A model generated the notes under the pieces. That model was not told where the DNA came from. It worked only from the letters and a program-made list of their open reading frames with translations, and did no database searches. DNA of 60,746 bases, taken from positions 1 to 60,746 of IMG/VR virus record IMGVR_UViG_3300049491_000195. One strand, written 5' to 3'. Shown one piece after another: positions 23,755-33,087 of this stretch (the stretch's first letter is position 1; each line of letters starts with the position of its first letter). The position numbers were made by a program, and so were the translations under genes. This DNA is from a virus.

Positions 23755-26646
23755 TTAGTAGTTCAATCCAACTACAGCACCATACCAGTTTGTACCACCA
23801 TCCGGCGTTGTCAAAGTAATAATGTCTGTCTTACCAGCTGTTGTGGTTAAAACGGGTGCTGCACCGCCTTGCCACTTTGTTCCTGTCGGCCATGTCATTG
23901 TTCTCGAACCAGTACCGTCCTGTGTTAGGAACAATGTAACTGTATAAACAAGTCCAGATGCCGGAACGTTTGTAAAGGCAAATGATGTTGTATTGGCAGT
24001 GAGTGTAGCACGATACGAATTTACCAATGCACAGTTGATTGACAATGTTGCAGAGAATGTTGTATTAGCTGTATCAGCCCAACCAGTGTTGAATTGCATT
24101 GCACCTGTCGAACCCTTAACTGTGACACGAGTGGTAAGTGCCGAACCGGCACCTGCAGGCGACTGGATAATAACATCTCCAGGAACACCAACTGTAACTG
24201 TTGTACCTGACGCAATAGTGACATTACCGCCTGTTCCTGATGTTGCGCCGTTGGTTGAATTACCACCTCGAATCGTAATATTACCACCGGGGCCTGTTGC
24301 GCCGTTGCCGCCAGCATCGCCACCACGAACAATTACCGCGCCGCCAGCACCTAACGAACTATCGGCATGAATTGTAACTGCACCAGCAGTACCACCAGCC
24401 GCAGCGGTGTCTCCTCCACGAAGAGTTGCTGCACCACCATTGTTTGCGCCGCCACCTGCCGCACCAGATACTAGAATTGCACCACCGGTGGTGGCTCCTG
24501 CACCACCAAGAAGTGTCAATGAGTTACCAGTTCCCGACGATGTTGCACTTGCGCTGATAGTCATTGGTGACGATGAGGCTGTTGTTCCCGAAATACCAGT
24601 GATAGAAGTGGCACTGTTAGTTGTTGTTCCAAGAGTTGTTGCATTGGCAAGAGATGATATTGCAAGTGTTGTCCAGGTTGGTGGAGCATTACCTGCCGAT
24701 GTTAGAACTTGTCCTGAAGTACCAAAGTTAGCACCGGAAAGTCCAAAACCGCCTGCATTTGAGATTCTAAAGCGTTCTACTAGGGTGGTACTTGTGCCTG
24801 TGTGCATTGAAATTAGACCACCTGTAGATCCTGCGCCACCTGTACCACCACGTATGATTGCATCACCGCTCCCACCGCCCGAAGTGGATGCGCCACCACC
24901 TTCGACAATAGCATCACCACCTGCATTTGCACCAGTACCGGTCGAAGCTGTACCACCACGAAGATATGCGTCTCCGGCGTTTGAACCAGTTCCTGCTGTT
25001 GCCTGCCCACCCTGGATGAAGATGTTTCCAGCTGTTCCGCTAGTTCCCGAAACTGCACCACCACGTAATGTCATTGACGCCGCAGTTGATGAAGTAGAAT
25101 TTCCCGGAGACATTGTTACTGTTCCGGCAGTTGTTGCATCAGCAGTTTGAATTACAAGGTTACCACCGCCTGTGCCGTTTTGAATTGTACCGCTGGTTGC
25201 ATTACCGACAGATACTGTTCTTGTTGTGCTGTCGAATGTGAATGTTGTTGTACCAGACAGAACGTTTGAACCGTTACCAAAGCCAACCTGCGTTGCTGTT
25301 AATGATGATCCACTGGACGGAGTAGTCCAGGTTGGTGTTGCACCAGTACCTGCCGATGTTAGAACTTGTCCTGAAGTTCCAGCCGATCCACCGACCTGCA
25401 ATGGAGAACTTGCGCCGGCAAGATTAAGAGCACCAGTCTGAGTTGTTGTACCGGTAACTGCCAGGGACGATAACGTTCCAACAGATGTCAATGATGAAGT
25501 AACGACATTAGATGCGAGTGTTGTTCCAGTTAGTGTACCTGCTGCCGAACCACCTGCTTGCCATGTAGGTGCTGATCCCGATCCATTGGATGTTAATATC
25601 TGACCTGCTGTACCGGTATCAGTTCCGGCCGATCCTACAGACCATGCACCGTTTCCAGTAATGCGGAAACGTTCTGTATTGGTTGTCTTGAAAATAACAA
25701 CACCCTGAGATGCTGTACCAACACCACCAGAAATGTATACGTGTCCTGCATAACCAGTTCCGCTAAATCCAGCACCACCGGAAATGTTTACGTCACCACC
25801 ACCATAACCGCTTGTATTTTCTTGACCCGCTGTAATGACAACATTACCACCGCGACGTGAAGATTGACCACCAAATAGGTTCAAATCCGCACCCGGAGTA
25901 TTGCCGATATATGTAGAAGGATACAATGAGAGTGATAGTCCGCCACCCGATGTAATGACACCAGAAACAGATCCGCCATCTTCGCTAACTTTCAACGTAG
26001 CGGTGCTATCAGTAAATGTGAGTTTTGTGGAACCGGTTAATAGATTTGACCCGGATCCAAATCCAACTTGTGTGGATGCTAGTGTAGGTGTTCCACTAAT
26101 CGGAGATCCTGCTACTGTTGGTGCTACTGCAAAATCAACCACGCCTGTTGCGCGGGATGCGGTAAACACGGTATTCTGTGTAGCACCGTTATCCGCAATT
26201 CGAAGAAGTTGCAAATTAGAACCTGCATTGCTGCCACTTTCCGATGTGCTGTTTGCTCTAAGAATCCAACGATCACTTCCAGATGTTTGATAAGTGAAAT
26301 CTCTGTCGGAAACTGCTTTCGAAATATACAAGCCTTGGTTGAGCAAGGTACTTGTTGACGTTACAGCACCAGTTGATTTATTGATTGTTAGAAACGAGTT
26401 TCCGCCGAATGAGCCAGAATCGTTATACTGGATTGCTGTATCTGAACCGCCCGGTGTTCCTGACAGGTTCTGCCACGCTGCGACAGTTCCATTTGTAACC
26501 AAAGCTTTGCCGGAATTACCGGCTTGTGATGGGAGAAGTGCAGTGATAGCAGCTGAAGCTGACGTCTGTCCTGTACCACCATTTGCAATCGGTAGTGGAC
26601 CACCGTTTGACTGAACGAGAATATTACCTGCAAATTGTACACCCAT
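23755..26646 (-). CDS. Glycine-rich tail-fibre protein, 963 aa
   Basis: N-terminus GNILVQSNGGPLPIANGGTG is a common phage fibre motif. The middle has dense Gly-Gly-x-x turns (GGDAIVEGGGAS; AAGGTAGAVTIHADSS; GGNITIRGGNS) arranged as many short repeats, suggesting a long beta-helical or collagen-like shaft. A repeat TSGQVLTSAGTGATPTW occurs at several spacings. The C-terminal region (TLFLTQDGTGSRTMTWPTGT; LTTPDGGTNWYGAVV) resembles fibre-tip domains of other phages. Late promoter at 26676; CGGAGA ribosome site before the ATG at 26646. Confidence 0.85.
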   Translation of the reverse strand: MGVQFAGNILVQSNGGPLPIANGGTGQTSASAAITALLPSQAGNSGKALVTNGTVAAWQNLSGTPGGSDTAIQYNDSGSFGGNSFLTINKSTGAVTSTSTLLNQGLYISKAVSDRDFTYQTSGSDRWILRANSTSESGSNAGSNLQLLRIADNGATQNTVFTASRATGVVDFAVAPTVAGSPISGTPTLASTQVGFGSGSNLLTGSTKLTFTDSTATLKVSEDGGSVSGVITSGGGLSLSLYPSTYIGNTPGADLNLFGGQSSRRGGNVVITAGQENTSGYGGGDVNISGGAGFSGTGYAGHVYISGGVGTASQGVVIFKTTNTERFRITGNGAWSVGSAGTDTGTAGQILTSNGSGSAPTWQAGGSAAGTLTGTTLASNVVTSSLTSVGTLSSLAVTGTTTQTGALNLAGASSPLQVGGSAGTSGQVLTSAGTGATPTWTTPSSGSSLTATQVGFGNGSNVLSGTTTFTFDSTTRTVSVGNATSGTIQNGTGGGNLVIQTADATTAGTVTMSPGNSTSSTAASMTLRGGAVSGTSGTAGNIFIQGGQATAGTGSNAGDAYLRGGTASTGTGANAGGDAIVEGGGASTSGGGSGDAIIRGGTGGAGSTGGLISMHTGTSTTLVERFRISNAGGFGLSGANFGTSGQVLTSAGNAPPTWTTLAISSLANATTLGTTTNSATSITGISGTTASSSPMTISASATSSGTGNSLTLLGGAGATTGGAILVSGAAGGGANNGGAATLRGGDTAAAGGTAGAVTIHADSSLGAGGAVIVRGGDAGGNGATGPGGNITIRGGNSTNGATSGTGGNVTIASGTTVTVGVPGDVIIQSPAGAGSALTTRVTVKGSTGAMQFNTGWADTANTTFSATLSINCALVNSYRATLTANTTSFAFTNVPASGLVYTVTLFLTQDGTGSRTMTWPTGTKWQGGAAPVLTTTAGKTDIITLTTPDGGTNWYGAVVGLNY

Positions 26647-26675
26647 GGGAAATCTCCGATATTTGATTGATAATC

Positions 26676-26684
26676 ATATTTATC
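26676..26684 (-). promoter_or_regulatory. T4-type late promoter GATAAATAT
   Basis: About 30 bp upstream of the 23755-26646 ATG and just downstream of the clpA terminator. Confidence 0.65.
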
Positions 26685-26700
26685 AGAAATCTCCAAAAGG

Positions 26701-26720
26701 AAAGGGCCCGAAGGCCCTTT
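26701..26720 (-). terminator. Terminator after clpA, UUCG tetraloop
   Basis: Minus-strand stem AAAGGGCC-TTCG-GGCCCTTT followed by CCTTTTGG. The UUCG tetraloop is very stable. Confidence 0.9.
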
Positions 26721-26736
26721 GATTAAGTGGGGTGTT

Positions 26737-28959
26737 TTATACCACTACTGTTTCCACTACAGGTTCAAAAACATCTACATGGATCTCATCATTGATGCAA
26801 TCCGCATTTGCTCGTCCACCCTTTGTAAGTCTGCCAAACAAGATTTCCTTTGACAGTGGAATCTTGACAAGCTTCTCAAAGAGCCTTTCAAACGGTCTTG
26901 CACCCATCTTTGGATCCAAGCCGTGCTGTGCAAGCCAATCGCGTGCCTGTTGTGTTACATTCAATGTAACATTCTTCGGAGCAAGCAATACCTCAGTCTT
27001 CTCAACTTCAGCGTTGACGATAAGGTTCATCTCAACCAATGTGAGCTTATTGAACCTAACAATGCCGTCCAAACGGTTTCTAAACTCGGGACTGAAGAAT
27101 CGCTTGATCTCCTTTTCCACCGCACCAGAGTTGTCCTGATCACCAAAGCCAATCTTGAGCTTTTCCGCATCGGCAGAACCCAAGTTAGCAGACAAGATGA
27201 TAATGACATTTGAGAAGTCAACGGTCTTGCCCTTAGCGGATGTCAATCTTCCATCATCCATAACTTGCAAGAGCACCGTCATAACATCAGGGTGCGCCTT
27301 ATCAACTTCGTCCAGCAACAATACGCAAGTTGGATTGGTATCAACTGCCTGGATAAGTTGTCCTTCGCCCATTTTGCCCTCACCGTGGCCAACGTAGCCC
27401 GGAGGTGCACCAATAAGCTTGGATACAGTGTGCTTCTCCATGTATTCCGACAAGTCGAAGCGAACAAACTTCACTCCAAGAGCCTTGGCCAGCTGTTTTG
27501 CTGTGTAGGTCTTACCAGTACCGGTTGTACCAGTAAACAAGAACGAACCAATAGGCTTGGTAGGATTACGCAAGCCTGCCTTAGAAAGGAAGATTGCTGT
27601 TGTCAATGTGTCGATTGCTTCATCCTGACCATACACTGCGTTCTTAACACGCGGAGCAAGGTTGGATAAAGAGTCATTTTCCTTCATATCCATCATCTGC
27701 GGAGGAATCTTAGCAAGCTTACTGGCCTGTGTCAATACCAGGTCCTGCGTTACTACTTTTTCCTCTATGAGCTTGGCCATAGCGCCTGCCGAGTCCATAA
27801 TATCGATGGCCTTGTCTGGGAAAAACTTGTTCTTCATATAGCGGTCTGCCAAGTCAACGCAAAGGTCCAGGGAACCTGCTTCAAAGGTAACACCGTGGAA
27901 CTTCTCGTATTGGTAAGCAATGCCTGCCAGGATGAGCTTTGTCTGCTCGGCGGATGGCTGCTCAATGTCGTACTTTTGGAAACGACGTAGCAGAGCCTTG
28001 TCCTTTTCAAAGTGTTCGTGGAACTCGTCGTAAGTGGTTGCACCCACGCACATGAGTTGACCCTTAGCAAGCATCGGCTTCAGCAAATTACCTGCATCCA
28101 TCTGGCTGCCAGTTGTTGAACCTGCACCAAGGATCATGTGTATTTCGTCGATGAACATAATGCAGTTTCCAAGCTTCTTAACTTGATCCAGCACACCCTT
28201 CAGACGTTCTTCAAAATCACCACGGAACTTGGTACCTGCAAGCAATGCACCCAAGTCCAAACTGTAAACAACCTTGTCTTGTAGGGCCTTTGGTACTTCC
28301 TTCTTGACGATCTTGAATGCAAGTCCTTCCGCAAGTGCTGTTTTACCAACACCGGGTTCACCCACATAGACCACATTGTTCTTCTTGCGACGTGCCAAGA
28401 TTTCAATGGTATCCTTAACTTCCTTCTCTCGTCCAATAACAGGGTCGATGGAACCGTCTGCTGCTTCTTTGTTCAAGTTGCGTGCATACATATCCAATGG
28501 GGATTCTTCGGGTTGTCCCGGTGTTCCCTTTTCATCCGACTTACGCAATTGTGCGATGATCTTTTCACGGTTCACGCCATTCTTACCAAGGAAGTAATAT
28601 GCGTGACTTGTTTCCTCACTAAGAATGCTTAATAGCACCGCTTCATTCGTGAGCTCGTTGCGTCCACTGAACACAAGTTGTGTCAGGGCGCGCTGAAATG
28701 TACGTTGCAGGACTGCTGTACGCTTTGCAGGAACATCTTTCAATGCTTCCGGCTTCTTAAGCTCGGGCTGTCCAAGAAACTGAATTACATCAGCTTTGAT
28801 TTTGGCTGGCTGTGCGCTAATGGAGAGAATCAGTTCGTTAACATCCTTCTCATGAAGCAATGACAACAAAATGTGTTCCAATGTAACATATTCGTGATTG
28901 TTATCATTGGCGATCGATACTGCACGTTCGATCATCTTCTCTACTTTCTTTGTACTCAT
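26737..28959 (-). CDS. clpA: ClpA-like AAA+ unfoldase
   Basis: A 740-aa double-AAA+ Hsp100 (E. coli ClpA 758). The Clp N-domain is at about 1-140 (ERAVSIANDNNHEYVTLEHIL). Walker A1 is GEPGVGKT (200-207), with FIDEIH as Walker B1. Walker A2 is GTTGTGKT (477-484), with LLLDEVDKAH as Walker B2, and pore loop GYVGHGEGKMGEG (near 521-533). IGFGDQDNSGAVEKE at about 603 sits where ClpA has its IGL ClpP-docking loop. An unfoldase that docks ClpP is therefore likely, and clpP (44630) and clpS (58022) are in the same genome. It lies upstream of the fibre operon with its own UUCG terminator. Confidence 0.9.
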   Translation of the reverse strand: MSTKKVEKMIERAVSIANDNNHEYVTLEHILLSLLHEKDVNELILSISAQPAKIKADVIQFLGQPELKKPEALKDVPAKRTAVLQRTFQRALTQLVFSGRNELTNEAVLLSILSEETSHAYYFLGKNGVNREKIIAQLRKSDEKGTPGQPEESPLDMYARNLNKEAADGSIDPVIGREKEVKDTIEILARRKKNNVVYVGEPGVGKTALAEGLAFKIVKKEVPKALQDKVVYSLDLGALLAGTKFRGDFEERLKGVLDQVKKLGNCIMFIDEIHMILGAGSTTGSQMDAGNLLKPMLAKGQLMCVGATTYDEFHEHFEKDKALLRRFQKYDIEQPSAEQTKLILAGIAYQYEKFHGVTFEAGSLDLCVDLADRYMKNKFFPDKAIDIMDSAGAMAKLIEEKVVTQDLVLTQASKLAKIPPQMMDMKENDSLSNLAPRVKNAVYGQDEAIDTLTTAIFLSKAGLRNPTKPIGSFLFTGTTGTGKTYTAKQLAKALGVKFVRFDLSEYMEKHTVSKLIGAPPGYVGHGEGKMGEGQLIQAVDTNPTCVLLLDEVDKAHPDVMTVLLQVMDDGRLTSAKGKTVDFSNVIIILSANLGSADAEKLKIGFGDQDNSGAVEKEIKRFFSPEFRNRLDGIVRFNKLTLVEMNLIVNAEVEKTEVLLAPKNVTLNVTQQARDWLAQHGLDPKMGARPFERLFEKLVKIPLSKEILFGRLTKGGRANADCINDEIHVDVFEPVVETVVV

Positions 28960-28967
28960 TATGGTCC

Positions 28968-29798
28968 TTAAATTGTTATGGAGTCCCTATGAGGCAAACT
29001 CCCGAGTGACGCCTTTTCAGAATCTTTAAGATCTCTTGGAATGGTAATACCTATACGTACCAACAGGTCACCATGCGCTTCCATCTCCGGGTTTTTCATA
29101 CCCATCTTTGAAAGCTTTACAATCTGCCCTGGCTGTATTCCGGCCGGAATATCAAACTGTAATTTGTTACCATCAAGGTGTTCCAACATTGCTTCAATGC
29201 CTAACATTGCCTCAATTGCAGTGATATTTATTTCAACCATCAGGTCATCTAACGCCCGCTTGAATTTTGCATCAGGGCGAACGTCAATCTGATAGAATTT
29301 TCCATTCACGTACAATTTTGTACCAGAACGAATTCCCTTAGGAATAATGATTGTGGTGTGTGAGTCGTGCTTTACAGTTCTACCAATGTAGGCATCCTGT
29401 AAGCTAATATTGATGAGTGTGACAGGTGTGGCACGTTGACGTCCGAAACCACCAGCAGCCTGCGATTTAAAGATTTCATCGAAGACATGTTGCATGTCTC
29501 CAATATCCTCAAATGTCCAAGTATGTGATTGGCCACGTGCTTGGCGACCATGTGCAAACGGATTCTGGCTAGGATCAATATGACCGTGTTGGTCATAGAT
29601 TCCTTTCTTCTCAGGATCACTAAGATGTTCGTATGCTTCCTTGGCTTCCTTGAATTTAGCTTCGCCGGCAGCTTTTTCAGCTTCGGCCAATTTGTCAGGA
29701 TGGTATTTGCTGGCTAGTTTACGATATGCTTTCTTGATATCGTCTTCACTAGCATTTTTTGCAAGGCCCAGGACTTCGTAGTAATCCCGTTTGCTCAT
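28968..29798 (-). CDS. DnaJ/CbpA-type J-domain co-chaperone
   Basis: A 276-aa type-B J-protein. The J-domain is residues 1-70 with [20 protein letters not shown] and the HPD triad in [10 protein letters not shown] Gly/Phe region ([12 protein letters not shown]) follows, then two beta-sandwich substrate domains, with DALMVEI- and [12 protein letters not shown]-like strands. The zinc-finger CxxCxGxG repeats of DnaJ are absent, as in CbpA. It should stimulate host DnaK and could feed substrates to ClpA encoded by the next gene, 8 bp downstream. Confidence 0.9.
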   Translation of the reverse strand: MSKRDYYEVLGLAKNASEDDIKKAYRKLASKYHPDKLAEAEKAAGEAKFKEAKEAYEHLSDPEKKGIYDQHGHIDPSQNPFAHGRQARGQSHTWTFEDIGDMQHVFDEIFKSQAAGGFGRQRATPVTLINISLQDAYIGRTVKHDSHTTIIIPKGIRSGTKLYVNGKFYQIDVRPDAKFKRALDDLMVEINITAIEAMLGIEAMLEHLDGNKLQFDIPAGIQPGQIVKLSKMGMKNPEMEAHGDLLVRIGITIPRDLKDSEKASLGSLPHRDSITI

Positions 29799-29805
29799 AG
29801 TGTGG

Positions 29806-29976
29806 TTATTTCTTTTTTAGGTTGACAACACAAACGTATTTGGTTGCACTCCATTCGTATCCTGCGGCAAGGCAGGCTGACCTGTCAGCCGAATGTGCTG
29901 ATGCTAGAAACTCTGCTACACCAATCATTATGGCTAGGCTTATCCCACAAATGATTGCAACTTGAAACCAAGACAT
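29806..29976 (-). CDS. Small single-span membrane protein, 56 aa
   Basis: An open frame starting with a TGATG overlap with the IF-1 stop. The N-terminus [22 protein letters not shown] is a membrane helix; the tail has two cysteines ([16 protein letters not shown]) that could form a disulphide if periplasmic. Role unknown; a lysis or envelope function is possible. It is short, so confidence is moderate. Confidence 0.55.
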   Translation of the reverse strand: MSWFQVAIICGISLAIMIGVAEFLASAHSADRSACLAAGYEWSATKYVCVVNLKKK

Positions 29977-30215
29977 CAGAAGCGATAGGTGATTCTACCC
30001 AGCGTCAAATCGTAAGGACTTAGTTCAATCTCAACCAAGTCATCAAGTAAGATCTGGATATTGTTTTTACGGATTTTTCCGCTGATAACTGCATTCAAGA
30101 CATGCCCGTTTTCTAGTTTTACCTTAAATCGAGCACCGGGTGATGCGTCTGTGACGCGACCCTTCGTAATAATCATATCGTCTTTGCTGGCCAAGTTATC
30201 AAACTCCGTAATCAA
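29976..30215 (-). CDS. infA: Translation initiation factor IF-1-like protein
   Basis: A 79-aa OB-fold protein. Aligned by eye to E. coli IF-1: [19 protein letters not shown], then [19 protein letters not shown], then [17 protein letters not shown], matching E. coli IF-1 in the order GTVLETLPNTMFRVELENG, HISGKMRKNYIRIL and VELTPYDLSKGRIVFR. IF-1 occupies the ribosomal A site during initiation; phage copies are rare. The frame's first start is TTG at 30215; an in-frame ATG at 30176 is an alternative. It overlaps its neighbour by 17 nt. Confidence 0.88.
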   Translation of the reverse strand: MITEFDNLASKDDMIITKGRVTDASPGARFKVKLENGHVLNAVISGKIRKNNIQILLDDLVEIELSPYDLTLGRITYRF

Positions 30216-30951
30216 GTTGGGTATTTTTAAGTAACATTACCGTGTCGTCCCTATTGACGCATAGGTATTTTCCGAGTGGAAGTACATTGCAATTGCCCAA
30301 CATGCTTTGTAATACATTAGCCTCATGCGGGTTCTTGCCTACTCCAAAAGCAGATTCGCTTAAGAAGTTCCTTCCAATAACAACATCATAATCGCCCACG
30401 TCAACTACTTCCGCGACGATCTTTCGCTTGTTATGAGTGAGTGTAACAACATTACCTTCTAGAGTCAAGCCCGATACTAAGGATTCTTTGAAGAATTGAT
30501 TGATGCTTTCTTTCATATCTTTCATTTTGAATTCGTCCTTAGGTACATATGCTTCTGGTTGAAGGATGAGGTAATTGAATAGTTCCGGATCGTTATAAGC
30601 GAACGATTGTCCATCCGCCAAATAAGTCTTTACGGTCCAATCCATACTACCGGTTAAGTTACCAACGTCCTTTAACAGGGCCTGGAACTTGTTAGGAAAA
30701 GTATCATCTCTCGACATTTCGACGAAGACGAGATAGCGCCCTTCTTCATCTGTATTGGGACTTACTTCAACATCCAGGGTGTCGATAAACCCTCTTTGGA
30801 TGAATGTATTAAGGTCTTCTGCGGGGTTTTGGTCGTTGAGATAGAAGGCCACCACGATAACGTCTTTTTCATCTCCGGCCTTAGGTTCAAACTCGTCGAT
30901 CGAAACGTCCGGCAAGATAGTACCTGCTAGATCGCCATTCTTTAAGCTCAT
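30199..30951 (-). CDS. Hypothetical phage protein, 250 aa
   Basis: A conserved-looking alpha/beta protein with alternating strands ([33 protein letters not shown]) and a region [20 protein letters not shown]. It is coupled to 30948-31520 by a 4-nt overlap and lies just upstream of IF-1. No motif points to a function; a late virion-associated role is suggested by the late promoter driving the unit. Confidence 0.6.
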   Translation of the reverse strand: MSLKNGDLAGTILPDVSIDEFEPKAGDEKDVIVVAFYLNDQNPAEDLNTFIQRGFIDTLDVEVSPNTDEEGRYLVFVEMSRDDTFPNKFQALLKDVGNLTGSMDWTVKTYLADGQSFAYNDPELFNYLILQPEAYVPKDEFKMKDMKESINQFFKESLVSGLTLEGNVVTLTHNKRKIVAEVVDVGDYDVVIGRNFLSESAFGVGKNPHEANVLQSMLGNCNVLPLGKYLCVNRDDTVMLLKNTQLDYGV

Positions 30952-31520
30952 ACTTCTTCCTCTGGAGGCATCTCTTCGCCAGGTCCACCCATATCTTCGG
31001 GTGTAATGTCTTGAGGTGCTTCTGCTTCTGGTGGCTGCTCATCCGCAAATGCGCTTGCTAGTTCTTCGTTGGTATCATCAATGTCTTTCTGGATGATATC
31101 GTCTAGGTCTTGCAATCCGCGGTTGATATACTTAATTGGCAATTCTATTGTCACGAGCCAGACATCACTGTCTACCATTTTTGCTCGCTTACTTTGGGGA
31201 TCAACCCAATCTTCAGGTCCCTTAACTTTTACGGGTCTCTTAAAGATACCCTTTCTAAAATTCACTTTAGCGCCAAGCTTGGTTAGACGCAGTCCGGCAT
31301 TTGGATCTGGCATCATTGCATATGGATACATCCATACAGTTTTGTACCAGTATCTTCCAATTGTTGGGCCTTCTACCAATTCGCCAAGAATCCAATTCTT
31401 ATAGGCGAAGATTTCCGCATTATCTAATGTGCGCTCAAACTCCAATAGGGTGTCCAGAATTGTGTCACCCTTTGAAATTCCCACTAGCGTCTGTTTAATC
31501 GTATCTAAATCGGTAGTCAT
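30948..31520 (-). CDS. Hypothetical late protein, 190 aa
   Basis: Starts MTTDLDTIKQTLVGISKGDT after GAGGGTAACA. It has a central GRYWYKTVWMYPYAMMPDPN segment, a basic patch KVNFRKGIFKRPVKVKGPED and an acidic tail ending [15 protein letters not shown]4-type late promoter lies 17 bp upstream. Unrecognised; probably a virion component or assembly factor. Confidence 0.65.
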   Translation of the reverse strand: MTTDLDTIKQTLVGISKGDTILDTLLEFERTLDNAEIFAYKNWILGELVEGPTIGRYWYKTVWMYPYAMMPDPNAGLRLTKLGAKVNFRKGIFKRPVKVKGPEDWVDPQSKRAKMVDSDVWLVTIELPIKYINRGLQDLDDIIQKDIDDTNEELASAFADEQPPEAEAPQDITPEDMGGPGEEMPPEEEV

Positions 31521-31536
31521 TGTTACCCTCTTTTGA

Positions 31537-31545
31537 GTATTTATC
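31537..31545 (-). promoter_or_regulatory. T4-type late promoter GATAAATAC
   Basis: Minus strand, upstream of 30948-31520; faces away from the phoH promoter on the opposite strand. Confidence 0.7.
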
Positions 31546-31601
31546 TATAAGTTGTCGGAATCTGAAATTATCGTCTATCGGTGCTCAAACGTTCCATTGA
31601 C

Positions 31602-31610
31602 CATAAATAC
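31602..31610 (+). promoter_or_regulatory. T4-type late promoter CATAAATAC for phoH
   Basis: Plus strand. The predicted start site lies at the ATG at 31616, which is in frame with phoH. Confidence 0.7.
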
Positions 31611-31717
31611 CTGGTATGCAAAATACACTCGATACTATTATCGACGTTTCGCAGGGTGGACAGTCCTTGTCCAGCAATCCCTTAACTCCAAAAAAATCAC
31701 ACCGAAGGAGCATAACT

Positions 31718-32476
31718 TTGAGCAAAAATCGCAAAATGGCTTCCAAGCCAGCATCGTCACGTTCAGCACGTTCATTACCATACCGCGCTGAGGAGACACA
31801 ACCCACAAACGTAGTAAAACTAGGCAACCGCAATTACAAGCGAGTCGAAATGATTCCACGTAATACAGCCCAAGAAACTTACGTTGAAGCGTTGCTAGAA
31901 AAGAGAATGGTATTTGCTGTAGGTCCGGCAGGTACTGGAAAGACGTTGCTCGCTGTCCTACGTGCCATTAAAGCACTAAGAGAACAAGAAATAACAAAAA
32001 TCATTCTGACACGTCCAGCCGTGAGTGTAGATGAAAAACACGGGTTTTTACCGGGAGACTTAAATGCAAAAATGGAACCTTGGACACGTCCGATCTTTGA
32101 CGTATTTGAAGAATATTACGGACTACAGGAGACAAAGAGAATGCTTGATGAGGGCACCATCGAAATTGCGCCCCTGGGCTTTATGCGCGGTCGTACATTC
32201 AAACACGCATATGTCATCGCAGATGAAATGCAAAACGCGACGCCCGATCAAACTAAGATGCTCCTAACACGTATTGGTGAAGGAAGCAGCATGATTATCA
32301 CGGGTGACTTGAAGCAACACGATCGTGGCTTTGAGAAGAATGGTCTTAAGGATTTCCTAGACCGTCTAAAGATCACGCCAAAAAGCTCAATGGCAATTTG
32401 TACATTCCAAAGATGTCACATTGAACGAGATCCGCTAGTAGCGGAAGTCCTTGAAATATACGGGGATGAAGAGTAA
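31718..32476 (+). CDS. phoH: PhoH-like P-loop ATPase
   Basis: A 252-aa protein if started at the TTG at 31718, which has AAGGAG 7 nt upstream; an in-frame ATG at 31616, right at the predicted transcription start of the late promoter, would add 34 residues. Walker A is FAVGPAGTGKTLLA, and the PhoH blocks KIILTRPAVSVDEKHGFLPG, ADEMQNATPDQTKMLLTRIG and SSMIITGDLKQHDR are all present. PhoH proteins are ATPases (with RNA helicase activity in some cases) common in phages, with debated function. It is the only large gene on the plus strand and ends at a bidirectional terminator. Confidence 0.92.
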   Translation: MSKNRKMASKPASSRSARSLPYRAEETQPTNVVKLGNRNYKRVEMIPRNTAQETYVEALLEKRMVFAVGPAGTGKTLLAVLRAIKALREQEITKIILTRPAVSVDEKHGFLPGDLNAKMEPWTRPIFDVFEEYYGLQETKRMLDEGTIEIAPLGFMRGRTFKHAYVIADEMQNATPDQTKMLLTRIGEGSSMIITGDLKQHDRGFEKNGLKDFLDRLKITPKSSMAICTFQRCHIERDPLVAEVLEIYGDEE

Positions 32477-32480
32477 AAGG

Positions 32481-32505
32481 AAAAGGGCCTAAACGGCCCT
32501 TTTTT
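32481..32505. terminator. Bidirectional terminator between phoH and 32504-32716
   Basis: AAAAGGGCC-TAAAC-GGCCCTTTT stem with T-runs on both strands; it separates the convergent phoH and minus-strand genes. Confidence 0.9.
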
Positions 32506-32716
32506 AATGCTTTGAAAGTTCTTTGAGTTCTTTTTTCATGTCGTCAATTGCTTGGCGAATTTCTGCGTTGTTCTTCTTAACGTCTACTGCGTGAGCGTAA
32601 CGCGCATCGGAAAACATTGTACCAGCAACAGTAAAAATAATTGTTCCTGTTGTACCAGTAAGTATCTTTCCGTAATGGTTCTTAAGAAATTGGATTGTAG
32701 TTGATAATTTGCTCAT
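32504..32716 (-). CDS. Small membrane-anchored protein, copy B of a duplicated pair, 70 aa
   Basis: Has an N-terminal hydrophobic span (KILTGTTGTIIFTVAGTMF) followed by SDARYAHAVDVKKNNAEIRQ and a coiled coil. The block GTII..A..F..DARYAHA.DV.K matches the 32713-33042 product, so these two genes are tandem paralogues. Inner-membrane proteins with periplasmic or cytosolic coiled coils occur in phage lysis modules, but function is unknown. Confidence 0.65.
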   Translation of the reverse strand: MSKLSTTIQFLKNHYGKILTGTTGTIIFTVAGTMFSDARYAHAVDVKKNNAEIRQAIDDMKKELKELSKH

Positions 32717-33042
32717 CTATCGTCCCTCTTTTGTGCAATTTCATCTAGCTGCCTTTTGTATCTTGCTGCTAATGCTGCATCAATGGGTGATAATCTTTGT
32801 TGAGTTGATTGTTCCCTTTTTATATCTAATTCGAACAACTTGTCCTCCAACATCTGCTTTCGAAGGCCTGTCGTTGTCTCTCTTACCACTTGCTGAATCT
32901 GTTTCTTGTCCTTCTCGACATCTGCGGCATGGGCGTAACGTGCATCGAGCGTGAAAAGGGTTGCCACTAGCGTAATGATAGTGCCGGAAGAACCCAACAT
33001 GATTTTCCATGGATTTTCTTTAATAGTTTGCATTACTGGCAT
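32713..33042 (-). CDS. Small membrane-anchored protein, copy A of a duplicated pair, 109 aa
   Basis: Hydrophobic helix (KIMLGSSGTIITLVATLF) followed by TLDARYAHAADVEKDKKQIQ and a long charged coiled coil. It is preceded by a late promoter (33063-33071) and AGAGGA ribosome site. It overlaps its paralogue by 4 nt. An inner-membrane spanin or a virion membrane protein is possible, but no lipoprotein partner is visible beside it. Confidence 0.7.
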   Translation of the reverse strand: MPVMQTIKENPWKIMLGSSGTIITLVATLFTLDARYAHAADVEKDKKQIQQVVRETTTGLRKQMLEDKLFELDIKREQSTQQRLSPIDAALAARYKRQLDEIAQKRDDR

Positions 33043-33062
33043 AGGTTTGTCCTCTTAAGCCA

Positions 33063-33071
33063 GTATTTATC
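33063..33071 (-). promoter_or_regulatory. T4-type late promoter GATAAATAC
   Basis: Minus strand, 20 bp upstream of the 32713-33042 ATG. Confidence 0.65.
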
Positions 33072-33087
33072 GCGAATTTTAAAGAAA

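Noticed and set aside
17475-26614. Long open frames on the plus strand inside the fibre genes (for example 24407-25150)
   Set aside because: They are antisense to Gly/Thr/Ser-rich repeats, are extremely Pro/Val-rich, lack ribosome sites and sit opposite well-supported genes.
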